Assembly: GCA_023434855.1 (NCBI GenBank)
Contig: JAEYSJ010000321.1
Location: forward strand, 1 to 30,966
Length of the DNA: 30,966 nucleotides
Source of the DNA: Bacillota bacterium
GTDB lineage: Bacteria; Bacillota_C; Negativicutes; JAEYSJ01
Direction of reading: 5' to 3'
Shown: positions 26,220 through 30,966 of the stretch, one piece after another
Position numbering within the stretch: position 1 is the first letter of the stretch
Layout of the letters: every line of letters starts with the position of its first letter
Translations under genes and position numbers: made by a program
The notes under the pieces: model-generated
The model's database searches: none
What the model was told of the DNA's origin: nothing
Seen by the model: the letters and a program-made list of their open reading frames with translations, nothing else

Positions 26220-26768
26220 CTAGTGTAGCATTTCACTTGAAAAGCCGAAAACATTCCAGATGAATAGCAAACACGCGAAGTATAAAATCCAGGCAAGTAT
26301 GGGATTGCTGTAATGAATCCGCAGTATTGGGAATAATAAGCAATTTAGAAATACGGACCAACCAAAAGACCATCCATAATCATAACGCATCAGTCCCATA
26401 AGGTATGTGATATACTCTGCCCCGCTGAAAACAAATACCCAGAGAAGTACATGGCAAACTTGTGATAAAATATTTTTTGGATAAAGGCTCAAGTAAATAA
26501 AAACCGCAGCTGGGAAAGTCACGAATGTATGAAACAAATCACTAAGAACATGGGTAGATAGCCAACTGCTAGGGCCAAAAACCCATAGTCTATGATGATA
26601 TGATATCATTGAACTAAGTAAGCTGGTAGAAACCAGGAAGAGAACCGTTGGATAATACTCCATCCACTTCTTCCATTGTGTTAACTTGCAGGCTGCAAGT
26701 ACTGCTAAACCTCCAATTATTATCCTAATAATAAGAAATCCCTCCCCTTTGCATTTAATATTCCCCAA
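26220..26768 (-). CDS. CBO0543-family-like membrane protein
   Basis: About 170-182 residues with five to six membrane helices. The segment EYYPTVLFLVSTSLLSSMI, then YHHRLWVFGPSS, and later FVTFPAAVFIYLSLYP resembles CBO0543 proteins, membrane proteins of unknown function frequent in spore-forming Firmicutes. The start is unclear: the open frame begins at TTG 26768 without a ribosome site, while a strong AAGGGGAGGG lies inside the frame, followed at the right distance only by CTT/ATT codons, so a non-canonical ATT start is possible. Linked to the 25260 gene. Confidence 0.55.
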   Translation of the reverse strand: MGNIKCKGEGFLIIRIIIGGLAVLAACKLTQWKKWMEYYPTVLFLVSTSLLSSMISYHHRLWVFGPSSWLSTHVLSDLFHTFVTFPAAVFIYLSLYPKNILSQVCHVLLWVFVFSGAEYITYLMGLMRYDYGWSFGWSVFLNCLLFPILRIHYSNPILAWILYFACLLFIWNVFGFSSEMLH

Positions 26769-26848
26769 ATACGAGAAATTGTAGTACAGTTCGGTCTTTT
26801 ATCTATTGCCTTGTATTTTCTTCTTAATCTTTTTGGAATTAAAATACA

Positions 26849-26886
26849 AAAAGCTTGTGGGCTAATCCCGCAAGCTTTTATCTTTT
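26849..26886. terminator. rho-independent terminator-like hairpin
   Basis: AAAAGCTTGTGGG and CCCGCAAGCTTTT across a 5-base loop (one T-G pair), followed by ATCTTTTT on the plus strand and TTTTTGTATTTT on the minus strand. It shields the heptosyltransferase operon from its neighbours. Confidence 0.75.
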
Positions 26887-27063
26887 TAGCGCCGCATTTC
26901 ATTCTTTTCTAATAACATTGACTGTTTCTAATATTTTTAAAGAAGATTATTTTAAAATATCAAGGATATTATATATGGGCGAAGAACAATATGTAGAAAA
27001 TTCTGTTATACAGTCGGAAAGAGAGTGCTAGCATCTATGGTGGACAGGATATACAAAAAATTC

Positions 27064-27093
27064 TTGCAAATGAGAAATAAATAACTTTATAAT
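27064..27093 (+). promoter_or_regulatory. candidate sigma-A promoter of the heptosyltransferase/autotransporter operon
   Basis: TTGCAA (27064-27069), 18 bases, TATAAT (27088-27093), 72 bases before the chosen start. A second TATAAT lies at 27097-27102. The rest of 26903-27165 is AT-rich with nothing else recognised. Confidence 0.45.
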
Positions 27094-27165
27094 ATTTATA
27101 ATAAAAATTTATCGAAATATAGCGTTAAATGACGAAATATATCAATTATGGAGGAGATACGTCAA

Positions 27166-28449
27166 ATGACTGAAGCAATCATTGCAAACACGAGTATTGA
27201 AAATGCGGATATTCAGCCCAAGAAAAAAGCATATATTTCATTTGACGCTGGGCCTATTACTGGCAAAACGGGTATTAATGGTTTGGAATTTGATTTTAAC
27301 TATGGTGCACGGATTAGAGTGCCGGAAGGCAATTGGCGTGTGAAGATACTTGATCGTGATGCAGCGCTTACACTTTATGATGCGCCGGCATCTAATGTGG
27401 TAGTTACCAGCATAAAGAAGTACTATGTTAATTTTCGAATCGAAGTGTACCTGGACGATAAACTTATTCTTGAGCATAATCTTAACTTGAAAGGGAAAAA
27501 TGTCCTGATTAAATATCCGGTTGGAACATTGGGAGATATTATTGCTTGGTTTCCTTATGCCCGGGTATTTCAAGAGCGTCACGGTTGCAAAGTATATTGT
27601 GCCATGGCGCCGGAACTGGCCAACTTATTTAAGGAAACATATCCTGATTTATGCTTTATTGGTCCGGATGAGCGGCCTGACGAACTCTATGCCAGCTATT
27701 ATATGGGGATTTTTTTTCCATGCGATGACCGGATGCATCAACCTGTAGACTGGAGGATCGTAGGGTTGCAAAAAACTATTCCCTATATTCTTGGGCTTAA
27801 GGTGGACGAAATCCGCCCAGTGATTGCTCCGCACAAAACCGAGCGCATTATAAAAGAACCCTATGTCTGCATAGCGGCACAGGCGACCACCCAGGCAAAG
27901 TACTGGACAAAACCGGACGGCTGGCTGAAGACGGTACAATATTTGAAAGACAAAGGTTATCGTGTGCTCTGTATTGATAAAGAAATGTACCATGGCGCCG
28001 GGAGTTACTGGAATATTATCCCTTACGGCGCCGAAAATTTTACCGGGGCGTTACCGCTGCAAGAAAGAGTTGATCTCTTATACCATGCCGACTTTTTTAT
28101 TGGTTTGGCAAGCGGTCTGAGTTGGCTGGCATGGGCTGTTGGCAAGCCTGTTGTATTGATTAGTGGCTTTAGTTTACCTGAGACCGAATTTTATACACCC
28201 TATCGTGTCATTAACTATCATGTGTGCAATGGATGTTGGACTGATAGCAGCATCGAATTTGAGCATAATGATTTTGCCTGGTGCCCGCGTTATAAAAACA
28301 CGGAAAGACAGTTTGAGTGTTCACGCTTTATTACAGTAGAGCAAGTGAAAGCGGCGATTGAGCGTCTGATGAACGATTATGGTCTAAATCCCAAAAAACC
28401 GGACAAACCGATGGTGATTTTTCCAATTGCCAAGCGGTGTAAAGCATGA
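27166..28449 (+). CDS. autotransporter strand-loop-strand O-heptosyltransferase (BAHT family), copy 1
   Basis: 427 residues. ATG 27148 lies within the sequence ATGGAGGAG, which is the ribosome site for ATG 27166, so the latter is used. The family (TibC/AAH) moves heptose from ADP-heptose to serines of AIDA-type autotransporter repeats in the cytosol before secretion. Seen: an N-terminal beta domain (GLEFDFNYGARIRVPEGNW), the GT9-like GTLGDIIAW motif with the catalytic-type Asp, ADP-heptose pocket elements (ATTQAKYW, HADFFIGLASGLSWLAWAVG), and the late CNGC ... WCP ... FEC cysteines that form the iron-finger of TibC. Full family length. It overlaps the next gene by ATGA and precedes the autotransporter, its likely substrate. 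Confidence 0.9.
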   Translation: MTEAIIANTSIENADIQPKKKAYISFDAGPITGKTGINGLEFDFNYGARIRVPEGNWRVKILDRDAALTLYDAPASNVVVTSIKKYYVNFRIEVYLDDKLILEHNLNLKGKNVLIKYPVGTLGDIIAWFPYARVFQERHGCKVYCAMAPELANLFKETYPDLCFIGPDERPDELYASYYMGIFFPCDDRMHQPVDWRIVGLQKTIPYILGLKVDEIRPVIAPHKTERIIKEPYVCIAAQATTQAKYWTKPDGWLKTVQYLKDKGYRVLCIDKEMYHGAGSYWNIIPYGAENFTGALPLQERVDLLYHADFFIGLASGLSWLAWAVGKPVVLISGFSLPETEFYTPYRVINYHVCNGCWTDSSIEFEHNDFAWCPRYKNTERQFECSRFITVEQVKAAIERLMNDYGLNPKKPDKPMVIFPIAKRCKA

Positions 28450-29672
28450 GCCCGGCAGAGCATCAGAGTGAACCGGGACGGTTAGAAAATCCTTACATGG
28501 TTTTCTATGATGGCCCGTTAACCTGTAAAACTGATGTCAATGGCCTTGAATTTGATTTTAATCACGGAGCGAGGGTTAAAGTTCCCAAAGGGAACTGGCG
28601 GATAAAGATTGTTGACCGGGACAGTTTACTTACCTTGTATGATGTAAAAGCCGATACTTCGATAGTAAGCACTGTGAAAAAATATTACATAAATTACCGA
28701 ATTGAAATCTATCAGGATAATCGACTGATTTTCACGCATGACTTTAACCCGGCTTGCCGTAAAGTTTTATTTCAATATCCGGCTAGAAGTATAATCGGAG
28801 ACAGTATTGCCAGCATTCCTTATATTGAAGTATTTAAATATATACATAATTGCGAAGTATATTGCGCGATTGATCCTAAAATTGCAGCGCTGTTACATAA
28901 GACTTATCCGGATATTCATTTTATTGATACAGATCAAAGACCGCCGGATATTTATGCTGCCTACTACATGGGCTATTTCTTTCCTTGTACTGAGCGTATC
29001 TATCACCCGGTGGATTGGCGCATTGCCGGCTTGCAAAAAGCAATTGCATATCTTCTTGGTCTTCGCCCCGAAGAAATCGCCGCCCATATTGCTCCGAACA
29101 ATTTTACGCGAACGATCAAGGAGCCTTATGTCTGTATAGCAACCCAGGCGACTAGCCAGGCAAAATACTGGAACAACCCCGCGGGCTGGATAAATACCAT
29201 TGAGCACTTAAAAAAGAAAGGCTATCGAGTGCTTTGTATTGATAAAGAAAAATACCACGGGATGGGAGCCCACTGGAATTGTATGCCGCCAGGAGCTGAA
29301 GATTTAACCGGGGCGCTGCCGCTTCAAGCAAGAGTTGATCTCTTATACCATGCCGACTTTTTTATTGGCTTGGCAAGTGGCCTTAGTTGGCTGGCGTGGG
29401 CCGTGGGAATACCTGTCGTACTAATTAGCGGATTCAGTTTACCGGTGACGGAATTTTATACTCCTTACCGCGTAATTAACTATCATACTTGCAATGGCTG
29501 TTTTACCGACAGCCGGATACAGTTTGACAACACCAATTTTGCATGGTGTCCCCGCAGGCAGCATACCGATCGGGAGTTTGAATGCACACGCCTTATTACA
29601 TCCCAACATGTTAACCGGGTCATTGACCAGTTAATGACAGACTATGAAATGCATCCCGAAACGGGAATTTAG
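28446..29672 (+). CDS. autotransporter strand-loop-strand O-heptosyltransferase (BAHT family), copy 2
   Basis: 408 residues, overlapping copy 1 by four bases (ATGA), hence translationally coupled. The same blocks are present: GLEFDFNHGARVKVPKGNW, a GDSIAS loop keeping the Asp, ATSQAKYW, HADFFIGLASGLSWLAWAVG, and the four iron-finger cysteines (CNGC, WCP, FEC). About two-thirds of residues match copy 1 by eye. The loop before the Asp differs (ARSIIGDS against VGTLGDI), which might alter donor or acceptor use. TibC works as a dodecamer; whether these two copies form mixed complexes cannot be seen. The C-terminus is shorter. Confidence 0.9.
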   Translation: MSPAEHQSEPGRLENPYMVFYDGPLTCKTDVNGLEFDFNHGARVKVPKGNWRIKIVDRDSLLTLYDVKADTSIVSTVKKYYINYRIEIYQDNRLIFTHDFNPACRKVLFQYPARSIIGDSIASIPYIEVFKYIHNCEVYCAIDPKIAALLHKTYPDIHFIDTDQRPPDIYAAYYMGYFFPCTERIYHPVDWRIAGLQKAIAYLLGLRPEEIAAHIAPNNFTRTIKEPYVCIATQATSQAKYWNNPAGWINTIEHLKKKGYRVLCIDKEKYHGMGAHWNCMPPGAEDLTGALPLQARVDLLYHADFFIGLASGLSWLAWAVGIPVVLISGFSLPVTEFYTPYRVINYHTCNGCFTDSRIQFDNTNFAWCPRRQHTDREFECTRLITSQHVNRVIDQLMTDYEMHPETGI

Positions 29673-29718
29673 GAGCCATGCTGCTGTGAAACAATATAAT
29701 AAGTAGTGGAGAAAAAAG

Positions 29719-30966
29719 ATGAAAAGACAGCGGAAGCTTAATCAAAAAAATGCTTTGTCGATGGCGATGGCTATGCTAAACGGTTTGCATGCTAATACGA
29801 TACCAATGATTGCTCTAACTCCTATAGTACAAGAACTTGTAAAAAATAGCCTTGGGTTGGTCGAATGGACTGAAGAATCAACGTTAAAGTTCTTAGAGGG
29901 CAGTGTTCGTATCATTGAACCATTGTTTTTTACAACCGCCTATGCCGACACAAGCATAAACAATGGTGAGACGCAGGATGTGGTTAGTGGTCAAACGGTG
30001 ACAAGTACGACTATTAATTCTGGCGGCTCCCAGTATGTGAATAATGGCGGCACGGCGGCGGTTACAACCATCAATTCCGGTGGCACGCAGGTGGTATGGA
30101 CGGGTGGCACGGCAACGAATACCACCCTTGTTTCCGGTGGCAAGCAGGATGTATTGGGAATCGCAGTGAGTACTACCGTTGCCGGTGGTTCACAGGCTGT
30201 GTGGGGTGGCACAACGGTAAGTACAACTATTTCCGGCGGTGGTACGCAAAGTGTGTGGGATGGCACGGCTGTCAGCACAACTATTTCCAGTGGAACACAG
30301 GTGCTGGAGAGTGGCACCGCGGCGGTGAGTACGACTATTAATTCCGGCGGTTATCAGCATGTATATGGCGCGGCAGTGGCTACAAGCATTAATGGCGGTA
30401 CGCAGGGCGTGAATGGCATGGTGACAAGTACTACTATTAATTCCGGCGGCGTGCAGGATGTGGGGAATAATGGCAATTCCACAAATACGATCATTAATTC
30501 CGGCGGCAGGCAGTATGTAGATAATGGTGGTACTGCAGGGAATACGACCGTTAATTCCGGCGGCATGCAGGTGGTGTGGAGTGGCAGCACGGTAGGAAAT
30601 GCAATCCTCAACTCCGGTAGTGAGCAGGATGTAGTGGGCACGGCGAGGGATACTGCAGTTTCCGGCGGCTTGCAGGCCGTATGGGGCGGTAACGCAATAA
30701 ATACTGTCATATCTAGCGGTTTGCAAAACGTGTGGGGTCATAGCACAGCAACAAATACAACCATTTATGGGGGTTCGCAAAATATAGAGAGCGGTGGCAC
30801 GGCAGTGAATACCACCATTCTCGGCGGCACGCAATATGTGCAGAGTGGCGGGACGGCAATGAATACAGGGATAGCAAGCGGAGGAATGGAGATTGTATCA
30901 ACTGGGGCTAATAATAGTAGTGCAACCATTCAAAGCGGCGGCACGGAGCTAATCTTCGGTATAGAC
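29719..30966 (+). CDS. AIDA-type autotransporter adhesin with strand-loop-strand repeats (3' partial)
   Basis: The frame is open for 416 codons from ATG 29719 to the window end, with no stop, so the beta-barrel domain lies outside. A GTGGAG ribosome site precedes it, 46 bases after the second heptosyltransferase. Residues 1-76 form an unusual N-terminus: basic start (MKRQRKLNQKNALS), a weakly hydrophobic stretch and a helix, then FFTTAYA before Asp77, which looks like a cleavage site. From residue 77 about 19 imperfect units of 16-19 residues follow, with consensus I-N-S-G-G-x-Q-x-V-x-x-G-G-T-A-x-x-T-T. These are the AIDA/TibA-type beta-helix repeats whose serines receive heptose. Surface location and an adhesion or aggregation role are inferred from the family. 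Confidence 0.9.
   Translation, partial: MKRQRKLNQKNALSMAMAMLNGLHANTIPMIALTPIVQELVKNSLGLVEWTEESTLKFLEGSVRIIEPLFFTTAYADTSINNGETQDVVSGQTVTSTTINSGGSQYVNNGGTAAVTTINSGGTQVVWTGGTATNTTLVSGGKQDVLGIAVSTTVAGGSQAVWGGTTVSTTISGGGTQSVWDGTAVSTTISSGTQVLESGTAAVSTTINSGGYQHVYGAAVATSINGGTQGVNGMVTSTTINSGGVQDVGNNGNSTNTIINSGGRQYVDNGGTAGNTTVNSGGMQVVWSGSTVGNAILNSGSEQDVVGTARDTAVSGGLQAVWGGNAINTVISSGLQNVWGHSTATNTTIYGGSQNIESGGTAVNTTILGGTQYVQSGGTAMNTGIASGGMEIVSTGANNSSATIQSGGTELIFGID
29954..30966 (+). repeat. 480-bp super-repeat inside the autotransporter repeats
   Basis: The units from about 29954 to 30300 line up in the same order and register with those from 30434 to 30780, exactly 480 bases (160 residues) later: QDV, QYV, QVVW, QDV, QAVWGG, Q(S/N)VW, Q(V/N)(L/I)ESG. 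So a block of nine units was duplicated after the small repeats existed. Confidence 0.7.

Noticed and set aside
26720..26902. 60-codon minus-strand ORF overlapping the CBO0543-like gene
   Set aside because: It covers a terminator hairpin and has no ribosome site or family features.
27238..27582. Antisense ORFs in the heptosyltransferase genes
   Set aside because: They mirror conserved coding sequence and occur at matching places in both paralogues.
30190..30834. Long minus-strand ORF (214 codons) and others antisense to the autotransporter
   Set aside because: They arise because the repeat codons lack stops on the other strand; the plus frame carries the AIDA repeats and continues past the window.
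29954..30966. Regular repeats suggestive of CRISPR
   Set aside because: The repeats are coding, imperfect and lack unique spacers of constant length.

Overview
The window looks like chromosome from a spore-former-type Firmicute that has an outer membrane (Negativicutes, Sporomusaceae-like). This is an inference. HelD and a CBO0543-type membrane protein have a Firmicutes character. An LpxA homologue, a predicted outer-membrane beta-barrel protein, two autotransporter heptosyltransferases and an AIDA-type autotransporter all require an outer membrane. No rRNA, tRNA or CRISPR array was recognised.

Layout. (1) 1-11700: the 3' end of a trans-AT polyketide synthase, truncated at the window start. 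Domain order is KS-DH-ACP / KS-DH-KR-ACP / KS0-ACP-TE, followed by an Old Yellow Enzyme-type reductase that probably tailors the product. (2) 11700-12930: a graveyard of mobile-element pieces (IS200/IS605-like, IS1634-like, ISL3-like) with a detached ketosynthase fragment. (3) 12990-15900: an LpxA paralogue lacking the catalytic His, then two decayed genes (a membrane protein and a repeat-containing lipoprotein with three frameshifts). (4) 16000-18940, minus strand: a small acidic zinc-ribbon protein, the RNA-polymerase-recycling ATPase HelD and a short secreted ORF coupled to it. (5) 18940-19830: gene-poor DNA with a MITE-like inverted-repeat element and several strong hairpins. (6) 19833-24503: a FeeM/LuxI-like acyltransferase fused to a cyclic-nucleotide-binding domain, then two tandem membrane histidine kinases that arose by duplication, each followed by (the remains of) a small acidic gene. 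(7) 24684-26768: a small predicted outer-membrane protein and, convergently, two multi-pass membrane proteins. (8) 27166-end: two tandem BAHT-family heptosyltransferases followed directly by the AIDA-type autotransporter they presumably glycosylate, which runs off the window.

How the genes may work together. Region 1 is the assembly-line terminus of a secondary metabolite. Region 8 is a self-contained glycosylated-adhesin locus. The most speculative but interesting grouping is region 6: a possible acyl-signal synthase next to twin membrane sensor kinases with no response regulator nearby. All assignments come from reading the sequence only; no searches were run.
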